Position numbers and translations under genes: made by a program. A stretch of DNA of 64,000 nucleotides from Ceraceosorus guamensis. Lineage: Eukaryota > Basidiomycota > Exobasidiomycetes > Ceraceosorales > Ceraceosoraceae. Below the pieces are notes generated by a model. The model searched no databases. It saw only the letters and a program-made list of their open reading frames with translations, and had not been told where the DNA came from. The first letter of the stretch is position 1; each line of letters begins with the position of its first letter. Location: assembly GCF_003144195.1 (NCBI RefSeq), contig NW_020290008.1, forward strand, positions 186,001 through 250,000, written 5' to 3'. Below are positions 1 to 11,112 of the stretch, piece after piece.

Positions 1-2789
1 TCTGCGAAGTTGATTCTCGGTATGATCCATGCACATGGCATCGAGGAAGGAGAGCCCGACTCAGTTCGTCGACTGATGCGCGCTGATGGCAGAGAGATTG
101 AAGGTATTGAGCGGCGCATAGAGACGACAGATGCTCAATGGCTCAAAAGACGCAACGACCGCTTGGAGGATTGGGATTGCTCAAGATGGCACGTGCTGAA
201 CTCGCTCTGTACGCTGCCGCAGAGTAATCCAGCCATCAATTCACAAAGGCTAGAGCTGGATTATGACAAGCTTCAGCGGGAATTCTACGACCAAAGCTTT
301 CTGGGCGACCACGACGCCACCTTTGCTGACGTCCTAGAAGGCTATGAGCGCCAATTGACCCCAGGACAAAAAGCGGCGGTGGAGGAGATGCCGACGGAGC
401 AACTGAACCAACCTAGCGAAGGGCAAGGGATGCACAATACAACATCGAAATTCTATCATTCGCGGTCTCTTGCCATCGTGCAAAGCAGCGGCACCGGCAA
501 GTCTCGACTCGTTCAGCAATTAAATGGTCATACTTTTTCAAGACCGGAAGGGGTAGCCGTTCATCTGACCTTTTACCTGTGCTTCCGTCGTAAAGACGAG
601 GATGGCTTTCCTTACGGCGACTGGAGATTCTACAAGTGGGTATCCGAGGACCTCTTCCATGACAGTGTGCCGCCAGACTTGCGGACGCGCTCGATGCTTC
701 CAATTCTCTACAATATTCGCTGGATCACGCTCTTCAGAGCCATCTATCGAGCGAGTGCTGAAGAAGTGAGAAAAATCGAAGGCCGCCAGAGCAACGAAAC
801 GCTTGCGGAGGAGTGGAAGAAGCGTTCCGCAGCTCCTACAGAGGTGCCCGCCGGCTCGCGCCATGAAGCACACCAGTTTGTCCACCTCTATAATCAGACA
901 GAAGTACAGGCTCAGGATCTTTGGTCGAGCGTCCTCGAGCTTGCGACGAAGTGTAACACCGCGGCTGATCTTCTGGCGGGCGAGCGTAACTTGCTCTCTG
1001 TGGACGCCGAGGAGTTGCGAAAGCTATTGGCACAAACTCACGACGATCAGGTTTGGTTCCACATCTGCTTGGACGAACTAGCTAATGCCAGCTGGTCAGG
1101 TGTCCCGCGGGAGCCAGCCGGCACGACGAACCAATTCGCATGGGTTGAGGATCTGCGCGCTCTCTTTTGCCCCGACGAAAATATCGAGCTTCCACCTCGC
1201 TTTTGGCTCATAATGCTTGGCACCAATGCTAGCTTTTCTGCGCTCAACCCAGCGGTGCACGAAGCTTCATCTTCCCGTATCTCGCGCGGGCAACTAAAAC
1301 ATTTTCCGCCGTACATGCACTGTGTCACCAATGTCTGGCTGGCTAATCATCCCACAGAGCATGCGCAGATCATGCGGGCCTCTCCTTATGCAGCGAGCCG
1401 ACCCCACATCTTAGCATTGTGGGGAAGACCATTGTGGAAATCACTGGTGGAGTACGAAAACCCTCTTCATCCGATACAGGCAGGCGCGCGCCTCGAACTC
1501 TGCGGAATCGGCTTAGCTGTTATACTTGGGAAGCTGCTGCGGCTAAGTTTGCGTGCCCCTGATCTTTCACGATCCAACCTCGACAAGGGAAGACTGTTCG
1601 CGCTGCTGAGTCAACGCATTGAGCTGGACAACGGGTCCGAGCTGGATAGCTTGTACCATCGGCACGCCACCGCAAGCGCGGCGGAACAGAAGAGGCAAGT
1701 AGATCGGCATCTCCGCGTACTATGCGACGCGACCGAAGCAGGAGACGCAGTAGTAACTTACACGATGTGCGAGCCGCTAGTATCTCATATGGCGGCTGCT
1801 GTCATGGGCAATGCAAGCCCGGTCAAACCCGGCGATGACGTGAGAACGCTTTGGGCAACTTGTTGGGACGCACTGCACTCCTTGGTATCGACCCAAGTGA
1901 TTATGACCAGGGGGTCTACGGCGAGATAACAGCTCAAGGCTCCTAACCATCTCGAAAGACGCTGCAGAACGTCCCTCCCCCAAGGAGCTCGGGCTGAAAG
2001 AGAGCCCAAAATTTACAGACCCTGCGCACCAGTTTGTCAGGCTCGATCATTTTCTTCGGGCTACATTCAATTCGGACGCGATCGACAATGTGCAGGATTG
2101 GCAGCAGCTGCTGCAGGAGAGCAGCAAGGGTTGGGTCAACTTCACCCGCTTCACGCATCGCTCTAGGATCATCAAAAAGATTCGCCGATCTGCGCTACAC
2201 CAGGCCTGGTTACGAATGACCGCAATTGTAGGTGCAAATTGTCAGGAAGCGTGGGACCTCTTGATACCGGTATATTGCGGTCACATTCAGGCAGAGATGC
2301 AGCCTGAATGCTTCACATTTGTCGAAGTGCAAGTGAAATCGCAGCAGAGGCCTGTCCAACTCCCCATGACGCCGCCGGAGCTGTTGAACAAGATGTGCTG
2401 TCCTCCAGTCTCCCTACTCCTGAACGTCGGGACAAGCCTTCCAGGCACCACTGCTATCCGCCTGGCATCATACCCCAGCGCCGCAGCGAAGCGACAGAAG
2501 CAGAAGTGCTACCGAATTACCACTCTCGGGTTTACATCGAGCCAACCACCCAGGCTTGTCAAAGCTGATACCCTCGCCTGCCGGACTTGAGAACTTCAGC
2601 ATCACAAAGCATGGTTGGACCGCCTTCGACGACTGGGGGTGGCAAAAGCAAAAACTGCATACAGACACGGCCCTCGCGCTCGAAGAAGATGTCGTCGAGC
2701 CGTACCACGCTGAAGTTGATCGTCTCCTTTTAGAAGCAGAGCGCGAAGGAGAGTCTGAGACTTTTCCTCAGAAGAAGGGAAAGGTGTAA
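1..2789 (+). pseudogene. Broken P-loop NTPase plus nuclease-like gene (Crinkler-type relic)
   Basis: A long protein-like region enters from the left edge of the window. Seen: a Walker A motif (SSGTGKSR, near 488-511), a Walker-B-like stretch (HICLDELA, near 1060), a GRPLW segment near 1420 as in fungal NTPases of this kind, and about 1.2 kb further on a D...EVQVK pattern (near 2255-2340) that fits a PD-(D/E)XK nuclease core. This order of NTPase then restriction-like nuclease is known from Crinkler-type effector genes, which spread like mobile elements in fungi and oomycetes. The copy looks broken, with roughly two or three breaks, and its 5' end lies outside the window. I saw no terminal repeats. 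Family assignment is by motif only and could be wrong; it may instead be another lineage of basidiomycete NTPase. Confidence 0.5.
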
Positions 2790-3222
2790 AGATTCGGTGG
2801 GCACTTTTGGTCGAACTTGTAGTCTCCCCTCCTCCCCTTACCTTTCCTCCAGCCGCGCTGCGCAATCATCGACTACCAAACGACAAGTCGCCCTGACAAG
2901 CGACCTCAAAGATTCAGAGGCCCGAAATCAAATGGTCTTGAAACGTGAATAAGGTCTGCAAAGTCTGGCACAATTCGAAAGACGTCGCTCAGACAGGCGA
3001 AATAGCGGAACGTAGCGCTGGTCCAAACGGATATCATTTGTGTGTCTGAGTCTCAGTTGCAGAAGCTTTTTGGAGACAGGCGCGCAGAGCAGGCCACAAG
3101 AGGCGACAAGCAGGAAGTCCAGGGACATTAGAAAGGTCGGAGAGGGTATGAAGCAGAGGGTTGACGCCAGTGCGTCTTTGTCGCAAGCACGGCAGCGAGC
3201 TAAAGGCCTTGGGCAGGCTGGC
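2790..3222. other. Intergenic, no gene seen
   Basis: Spacer between the relic and the 3' end of the PIL1-like gene on the opposite strand. It presumably holds the 3' untranslated region of the PIL1-like gene. I see no motif worth naming. Confidence 0.5.
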
Positions 3223-5312
3223 TCATGCCAGGTGTGCATTTGAGCCGGCTGGTCCGTTGTGAGACTGATCGGCATAAGGAGGAACGGGGTCGGTGACGTT
3301 CAGACCTAGGCCCGAACTCATCCTTCTGCGAATGGATAGCGGTGCAGTGGTACCTTCAGCACCTTCCTCGTTGCCAACGACAGGGCTAGACACCTGACTA
3401 CCATAGGTGCCCTGATCACCATGCGCTGCAGCCCCAGATCCAATGCCCATTGCAGCCACGTTGCTTGAAGAAGGGTTGCGATTGAAGCCTTTCCTGAAAG
3501 CTGCTGCGCTGACCTTTCTGCCTCCTTCGGGCGCTTCGTACCCTCCGGAGCGGAACGGTGAAGAAGTCCTCACAGGGGGCAAGGACGGAGGCTGAAAGTC
3601 CGACGAAGACGCTGCTGCAGCGCTCAAGGACGCGAGCGTCGCTGACTGCCGGTTCGCCCCGGGCGAGCTCGGCGCAGCAGCATAGCTGCTTGTAGGCGGA
3701 TTGTGGCTGTGAGCAGAGCCGTTTGCAGGAGTGGAGATGCGTGGCGGCGCGATGGTCGGGGCATGACTGTAGTACGTTGATTCCGGATCATGCATACCCA
3801 ACCTGGGTCCAGTCGACGCTTCCGGGGCTGCAGCGCTCTGACTATAGTAGGAGGCAGGAGCTCCACTCGGATCATGCAATCCTAGTCTGGGCCCGGAAGG
3901 CTGTGTATCTCCAGGTCCATCCTCGTCCGCGCCATAGCTGATACCTCCATACGCTGCACTGGCTCTGACATCATGAGTACTGTTCTGCCTGCTGCCTGCA
4001 GCAGAGCCGTTGGGACGAGCTACGTTATCCTGTTGCCAACGACCCACGCGCTCGTCAACAGGCGTCTGAATGCGCTCCTCAGTCCAAACGTTCTGCGCAT
4101 CAGCTTGCAAGTGAGAATTGTCAAAGTTGTTGCCCGATTGATGCTGATCTTCCGCTTGGTTCCGAGCGTCCGCGGAACTCCAATGCGCTGCATCGGCACC
4201 GGATGGCGGTAGTGTAGCATGTGCTGCGTAGATTGGGGTGCCGTTGAGCTGAGCACCTGTGATGTACGGGTTTGTGTCCGCCGTCTCACTGTCCTCTCTA
4301 GCTAGGTCAACGTCTGCATTATCCTGACCGTTGTATGGATTGCCTGCGTCCAAGCTATCATCGGGCAGATGATTGCCGCGAGGCGGTCGGCCGTCCGAGG
4401 GGCCAGGTGCAAATCCGACATCTGCAATAAATTGCGTGGCTTCGGAGAGCAGTTGTTCAGTCTTCGCATGCCCATAGTAGGGGGCACGCTGCTGTCCAGG
4501 TGTAGTCGTTTCGAGCGGAATCTGCTCGATCATCAGTTTGCCCACCTCGGCAATGATCTGAGTGGGGAGTATCGCTAGGCATGAGCTCATGCTAAGCCGA
4601 GCCAGTTGGAACGGCTCTTGGCCCTGCTACTCACAGTAATTTTCTCGGCAAACTCGAGTAGACCTCCAAGCTTGAGGCCGCTAGCCTCCTTGACCGTCTT
4701 TCTCTTAAAATCACCTATGTTGGCTTCCTCTTCCAACAGCTCTCTGCTCATCACCTCCATCTCGTTTCTTCGATCTTTGAGATCTGTCGTCGTCTTCATA
4801 AGCTCCTTGTTCTCCGGTCCCATCTTTGCCAGTTTCTTCTCCAGACCTTCAATTCTCGAAGCCAATCGCGCTTTCGAATTTTTGAGCTGGGCCAACGCTT
4901 CCTCGCGAGTGCGAATAGCTTTGAAGTGCAAACGTGTGGTGGCGAGATGAGAGGCAAAGCGAGTGTTGGCAGAATTGTAGTGCGCCATCAATGAGCAGAG
5001 CTTATGCGTAATGTCCTGAACGTTTGCGGATGCGCACAAGTGATTGGGCGACAGTTGCGTCGCTCAGTAAGTCTCCGGCAAGCACAGTCCGGCGCGAAAA
5101 GCACTCACTGCCAGATCCTCGCCTTCCGACTCTCCCCACGACTTTAGCGATTCCGCACTTCGCTGCCAGTCGCTGCCTGCACGAGCACCAGACTTGATGA
5201 ATTCCTTTTCGTTGGTGATAACATCCTGCAGCGACCTCAGATCCTTGTTGCCCAAAGCAGGTAGCGTGGATGTGTGCGCGATTTGCTGCTGCGCTCTCCG
5301 AAGCAGCGACAT
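3223..5312 (-). CDS. PIL1: PIL1/LSP1-family eisosome core protein with long C-terminal tail
   Basis: Structural protein of eisosomes, the membrane furrows under the fungal plasma membrane, which it bends with a BAR-like domain. Model: exons 5312-5109, 5015-4635 and 4557-3223, introns of 93 and 77 nt, 639 residues. Splicing gives EGEDLA-DITHKL and FAEKIT-IIAEVGK, which line up with the yeast Pil1 core (NDDDVSDITDKL; SEKIALIAGYGK) and then PLETTTPGQQRAPY. The BAR-like part is about residues 1-245 and is coiled-coil rich. Yeast Pil1 and Lsp1 are about 340 residues, so the remaining ~390 residues are extra: a Ser/Pro/Gly/Ala-rich, probably disordered tail holding two copies of GPRLG(L/M)HDP...YYS. 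The start is the first Met and fits the family (MSLLRRAQQQ). PIL1 versus LSP1 cannot be decided here. Confidence 0.88.
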
Positions 5313-6511
5313 GTTTAAAGTGACGAGTGTTTGTCAATGGATGGAGACACCCAGTCGTATATGCCTAGATAAGTCTGTCGGAAGTCGCTTCGATTCGATG
5401 ATCGAGTGCGATGCGATAAGTCCGACAGGTCAAATTGGGTCCAAGACTGATGGTGAGACAGGACGGCTATGGATGTCGTAGTTGACAAGGTCAAGTGGCG
5501 GCGGTGGTTTACGCGAATCACCAACGCGTCGCTCACGATCAGTCGTGAATCGTGGACGCGATTATTTCGATTTGGGTCAGGCAACGGAATCTCGGTGCAT
5601 ACATGCAGCGCCGTAGCCGATTGAAGGTTGCGAAGTGCGCCGGAAGTGCGAGGAAGCTTTGCTTGACAAGTGTGAGTGCTTCGCCAAGCTAGCTGTACCT
5701 GCGACGATGTGCTCCAGCCTTGTTGACACTCACCATGCACTCTAGACTGCCGCTGTGCTGCAGTTTGATGAGTGAGTTGTGAGTGCGTGGCGCGACTCGC
5801 AGTCACGAGTGCTTGTGCCTCCGCGCGCCTCTCGATCGGTGCCTGCCGCATCACAGTCCGGCCCTGCATGCTGAGGGCTCGGCATCAGGATATGCCAGCC
5901 TGCACATACGCGTGTGCATGGGTGATGTGGCTGTGGAGGGATTTGCGTCATATCGCCTCGCCAAAGCCTCGACACGATCTTGAATTCACCTGCCGGCGAA
6001 CCCGCCGGGTGAATTGTGAGGCTCAAATCATTCTAGCTTCTATTCCCACGTGGTTTCCATCGGGCATCACTCCCAGCTACTCTTGACTACAAATCCTATC
6101 CTTGACATTTGAATCGAGATCTCTTGTCAACACTCAGATTGCATGTCTGCTTGACACTTGCAGCACCGCAACTGATGTTCGGTCACACTGCGAGGCACCA
6201 CAGTGCATGAGAGACCTGACGTCCATCCGACCCGCCCTCATGAAAAAAGCCAGCACCAGCAGCTAGGCAAAGGCAAGATTCACGTTTTGCCAGAACGATT
6301 CAGATTGGTGGCCTGACAACCTTGACCATTTCTGCAAAGTGCCCCATTGTGTTACTCACATGCGTCCTTAAAGTTGGTATAGTGGAGGAGCAGGGGTACA
6401 AACTTGTGTTGTGGACACAAATGCCCTAATGTGATACTTCGATAAGCAGACAGCAGCGGGACATGTAAAGGGGAGCGTACGGGTCGGCTCGGCATACGTC
6501 TGAGCGCTTGT
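5313..6511. other. Intergenic, 1.2 kb; upstream of PIL1-like gene
   Basis: Contains the PIL1-like promoter and the 3' flank of the next minus-strand gene. No coding signal that I trust. It holds an imperfect inverted repeat at 5983-6015 and copies of the TCACGA-type word (for example near 5537 and 5801). Confidence 0.5.
5983..6015. repeat. Imperfect inverted repeat (GC-rich hairpin)
   Basis: The arms AATTCACC...GCCGGCG and CGCCGGGTGAATT can pair around a short loop with a two-base bulge. It lies in non-coding DNA between two minus-strand genes. No function is inferred. Confidence 0.5.
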
Positions 6512-8571
6512 CTACTTTTTGGCTGATGTTGTCGTTGAGCTCTTTTGAGGAGGCTTGGCACCTTCGATAGCATTCGCGGTTGTTCTTTTAGCCGGATCTT
6601 CGGCAGCAAGCCATTGATGGCTCTTCTTGGTCAAGATGTCCGCACCTTCTTTGATCAACTTTGAAGCGCCAGAGCTCTCCGCCAGCTTGGTGATCTTTGT
6701 GGTCCAGTGCGGCGTGGTGACTGCGTCCGCTCCCACCACCTGGGGCTTGGGCTTGGACGTGGCGCTCGTCGCCGCTGTATTCGATCCAGGTGTGGTCTCA
6801 GGCTGGTCTGTGCGCGCAAAGCCGAGCGAAGGCGTGGTCACCGCTTCCGACGGGGGCGTCGCTACATCCCGCACTGGTGCAGATATGCTTGGGTGTGCAG
6901 ATCCTGCTGTTGTAGGTCTGCTCCCACTGGCGACAGAGGGTGCAAGCTGCCCCATAGCAGCTTTGCCTTCTTCCACGTAAGGCACTTGCCTGTCCGCATT
7001 CTCAAAGAGCCATAGCAGTGCAGCTTCCGTAGCAGCTTCTCTTTCCACCTTGGCCCGCTCTGCTCCATCCGCATCTCCTTTTCGCAAAGAGTCCGCTTCT
7101 TTCTCCGCTAATGCGGCATCCTCAGGCCGGCCAGTCGCTTTGATGGCACGTTGCACTTGTTCTTCAGTAAATCCCATCTCTTTCAAGACTCGCTCCGTCG
7201 TCGGCGGATTGCTCTCGTCATCATCAGGCGGTGGCAGCGGACTGGGCACAACTCGAGCTGGCGCAAAATCCTCACCCACCACCTCATCAGCACTCTCTTC
7301 GGCTTCCTTTTCTGCATCTGCAGTCGTCTTGCTGCTCCTCTGCAATTCCCGTCTAGGGCCTTCTGCCGCAGGTTTCGCTGCCAGCGTGGCCATACGGTCA
7401 GCTCGCTCGGCTCTAGAACGCTTCACTCTGGTGAACAAAGATTCAGCGCTGGCTCGACTGCTGATCGAAGAAGGCGCATGAGAGCTCGACGGTGACTGTA
7501 GAGAAGTGGCATCCATAGCCTCCACAAGCTGTGGCTCGGTCTCCACGCCCGCGCTCTGATCGCTTTGTGACGCGGCAGCATCTTTGATATCCTGCTCCGT
7601 CATACTGCAAGCTGACTTCTCTGCACCTGCCGCCCCTTTCACTCCTTTGTCCTGTTTCGGCTTGCGGAACGATCCGAACCATCCCTGGGACTGACTCAGG
7701 CCATTCTCTTCGTGGAGGGAGGATGCGGGTGCCTCATCGCCTGTCACGACAAAGTCCTCGAGTGTGTCGGTTTCAATGACCAAGATGTCTTCCAGCTGGG
7801 TTGCACGAGGACCGCCTTTGATGCGGATTACTCGATCGCCGCCCATATACCAGCCCGCAGAGCTGCAGGAGCACGATGCAGCGTATCAGCACGCTTCAAT
7901 GCCAAGTGATCCCGAGCACCTCTTCTCTGAGCTCACCTGACCACGCTTCCCTCGAGCAGGCCCTTGAGGACCTTTTTAGCTTCCTTGACTCGTTTCTTCT
8001 CGTCCCAGTCCAGCAGTCCTCCCAGCAGTCCTTGACTTTTCTGTTCTCCCTCATCCTGCACTTTGCTGGACACGCCCGTGTGAGGCTTCTGTCGGCCTTC
8101 CTGCTCTGCTGAAGGAGTCTCCTTTTCTGCCAGCCTCTTTCCGGCGATGGCGCCACCGCCGATGCCCAAGACCTGACCTATCTGCACCACGCGCTGACCT
8201 TTCCTGGCGTACTTGTACAGTCTCCTGGCAGTGGGTGCGTGGGAAGCGGCAGCAGCTCCCACTCTTGCGCTTACGCTGGCAAATGCAGCACTCGCTCCTC
8301 CTGCTGCCGCCACGTACACCGCGCCAGCACCCAGACTTAGCACCGTCAACGTCACGGCGACAGGAGCGGCAAAAGTCTCAAACTTGCTGTAACTACCATC
8401 ATTGTCTCCTCCCCTATCTATCCGCGCTTCGATGGTGAACCATACCCGACCACAATGGAAATCAGCCTTGTTCCCAGGAAGCACGTTATTCTGGTAATGC
8501 AGTGGCGAGATCTGCCGAAGAGATATGTGCAAGGGTAGCTGCGTCTCGTTGATGACCTGCACGTGTGGCAT
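6512..8571 (-). CDS. Conserved fungal protein with hydrophobic N-terminal domain and UBA-like segment
   Basis: Function unknown. Model: exons 8571-7937 and 7862-6512, one 74-nt intron, 661 residues; the junction gives SVV-SAGWYMGGDRVIRI. I start at the Met of MPHVQVINETQ because the preceding 63 in-frame residues (back to 8760) look like untranslated sequence, and because I recall similar fungal proteins opening this way. Seen: a globular N-terminal part (residues 1-65), an Ala/Gly-rich hydrophobic stretch (about 70-130), the GWYMGGDRVIRIKGG segment, then a long Ser/Thr/Glu-rich tail. A UBA-like helix set (ERVLKEMGFTEEQVQRAIKA, near residue 440) suggests ubiquitin contact; that is an inference. 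The hydrophobic stretch could be membrane-associated. A start at 8760 would add a hydrophobic leader and cannot be excluded. Confidence 0.7.
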
Positions 8572-11112
8572 GTTGGGCGAAGCTTGGAGTTGAAGGAGTC
8601 GAGTCGTTAGTCGGGATCCTTTGGGTGGCGAGAAGAGGAATGCCCACGACGCTATCTCCAAAGATTCCTTCTGTGCCCACGTGTCAGTGTGCACGAGCGG
8701 CCAGGTGTAGAGGACGAAGAAGATGAGGCAAAGGTGGAGTTGTCTATATCGAGAGCCCAATCTTGATTCGCTGCTGAGATTCGATTCGATTGCGATCGAC
8801 CTGCTTCCTGTCGCTCAGCTGTCGATCAATCACAACCACGAATCACGAATCATCGTGAAAGAAGCGGGAAACAAGGGCACGCGCGCTGATGTTGCTGTGC
8901 AGGGTCTCGCGCTTGCCTGCTGGTGCGCAGCGAGCGCTCTTTATCTTGCACCGCCACGCTCGCACGGACAAAAGCGGAGCGCGTAGTCACGTGATCTCGT
9001 CGAGTCCAGGATTGGCTTTGTGTGGCTCGTCAGCATCCTTTCTGTTGTAAAGTTGCGAAGCAGCTTTGACGCAATCTTTTGACGAATCCCACAGAGGAGA
9101 GGCGAACCAAAATAAAGAATGCGTTTGCCGTCAATTAGAAATGTAAAATGCGCCACAAAGGTGAAACTCGAGGGGCGTCACTTGGCTTGTGCATGGCTGG
9201 TCCCTGAATCAGAAGTCAAACGCGCGTGACTTGTAGATGTTTGCCGAGCGAGTGCCCCGCATCCGCTTCAATGCGGGACCCCAGAGTACTGAAAGCTCGT
9301 CTATCTTTTAGCACGAGAAGTAGGAGTCAGATTCGAATCTGCTGCAGAGGCTTTGCGTATTGAAGCGGCTCCGATCACCGGCTATGAAGCAAATCGGCCT
9401 GCCGCTTGAGTCACGAGTGGTTTCCCCACACTAGACGCTCTTGAAGGTCACCGCCGACCGTCATCATTTGGCATGCGCAAAATGAGGGAATCTTGGAGTG
9501 TCGTGCAAAGAACGGGATTCGCGATCCGTCGGGCAAGCTTGACATTGATCATCAGTGCGAGAAAGCGCGAGGCGTATGAACCACGATGCGGAGGAGCACA
9601 GGGCGGGCCCCCAAAGGGCTGATATTCTTGCCTTTTATGGTAAGACCAGGGCCCAGATTGTACGCAATACACACGAGCCCGAGCGGTAGAGTTGCAGGCC
9701 AAAGGCCCATCGTCAAGAGGCTAGACACGCGAGGCAAAGCGAATGATCTATTCCAGCCCTGTGGTGGGCATCTTCTCCCTCTTGATCGAGGCTATTCAGA
9801 TTGTTACTTGGGCCTCAGTACACGCGTGACTCGTGGATGGAGGTACAGAAGCGCGGATGTCTCTCTCCTTCACGCCAGGATGTGTGCGAGAAGCCAGCCG
9901 TGGGAATGCGAGCAGCTGCGAGCGTGCAAACCAATCGTCATCCGTTCGTGAAGCGCATGGAGCTCGAAGATTGTGGGTAAATCTTGAATCACGAATGTTC
10001 ATCGAGAATCGCCATGTAGTGGCTGCCAGTTGACGTGGCTCTGTCTCCAAAAAAGAAGCTGGTAACTCCGTCCGCGACCGAATGACTCGTGAGTCGTGAC
10101 TGCATGACTCACGACTCACGCTGCATGCCAACTCAGACTGGTGCTTGGGATAGGATGACTTTTGCCCGCCCTTCGCATGAACCTCTAGCGTGCGTGCGTT
10201 GCTCCAGTCGTGAGTTTAGGGGTCTCGCGCACATCACCTGCTTGTGCGTCATCCGGTCGGCGGTTTAGGAGCGTGGTGTGGGCACATCACGAGCGTCGCT
10301 GCTGCCCGCGCATGAAGACACGCGCATGCATGCAGCACGCGCGTAACGCGTGCCCGTCCTTTCAGGTCGTCGCGCGCCCAATCTCAGCAGCACCAGCCCC
10401 TTTCAATCGCGTGAATACAGCAGAAACGCGGGCAGGTTTGCAGGAGCACCGCGTTGGGCGCATAGGCAGCTTGTAAGCGGGAGCGCGGCCCGCTGTGGTG
10501 GCTGGCGAGGCGGCTCCCCAGTCCTCCTCGATCGATCCCGAGGTCGGGATCGCGGTTCTTTTTCCGCCGTCGGCCCTTCCTTGACCCTTGAACCAAGCCA
10601 GGCTGTGCGCTCGCTCTATCGGGGGGCCCTGCGACCAAGAGCCATCATCACTCGTGACTCTCAGCTCCATTGACACAACTTTGCTTGCTGCTGCCGAATC
10701 GCTCCATCTCTCCATTATACTGCTCTACTTCTCATCGACTTGGCCCTAAATTGGCTCCTTTGACGACCCGCCGCTCCATCTTGCCAATCCAGCGTATCCT
10801 CTCGACCCCAGTCCATCAACTTGTGCTCGACAATAGTGCCGAGCGACACCCATTCGAGCCTGGAGAGTTTTCTCTTTGTTGCTTCCTGGAGCCAATCCTC
10901 GCGACGACCCATCACGACCTTTCACGATTCCCGCCCAGATCCGGCCATCTGCTCTATTTTTGCTCCACCTGCATAGGGCGCGAAGGACTTTGGCTAGAAC
11001 TGACAATCGCACCCTCCTGGTGAAGTCAGGCAACTCCCTTTTGGAACGTGCGGACGCTTTGCTTTGACTGCTCTGCCTTGCTAGGCAGTCAACTCCGAAG
11101 TCCGCGGTCGTC
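8572..11112. other. Intergenic, 2.5 kb, divergent promoters
   Basis: Lies between the starts of two divergently transcribed genes. The part next to the kinase gene (10650-11112) is pyrimidine-rich, as expected for a fungal promoter or 5' leader. Short open frames here have no family features. TCACGA-type words recur at 8837-8860, 9409-9420, 9824-9836, 10084-10120 and 10647-10660. Confidence 0.5.
10084..10120. repeat. Inverted repeat built from CGTGAGTCGTGA words
   Basis: A perfect 12-base arm (CGTGAGTCGTGA, 10088-10099) is mirrored by TCACGACTCACG (10109-10120) across a 9-base loop. The same words occur singly and in pairs across other intergenic regions of the window. Confidence 0.7.

Noticed and set aside
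8572-8760. N-terminal hydrophobic leader of the UBA-like protein as a signal peptide
   Set aside because: The downstream Met gives a typical start for this fungal family and a cytoplasmic UBA-like segment argues against secretion; not excluded.
9290-9370. Possible tRNA around CAGATTCGAATCTG
   Set aside because: The T-arm-like part is just a palindrome; no acceptor stem, D-arm or anticodon arm could be paired.
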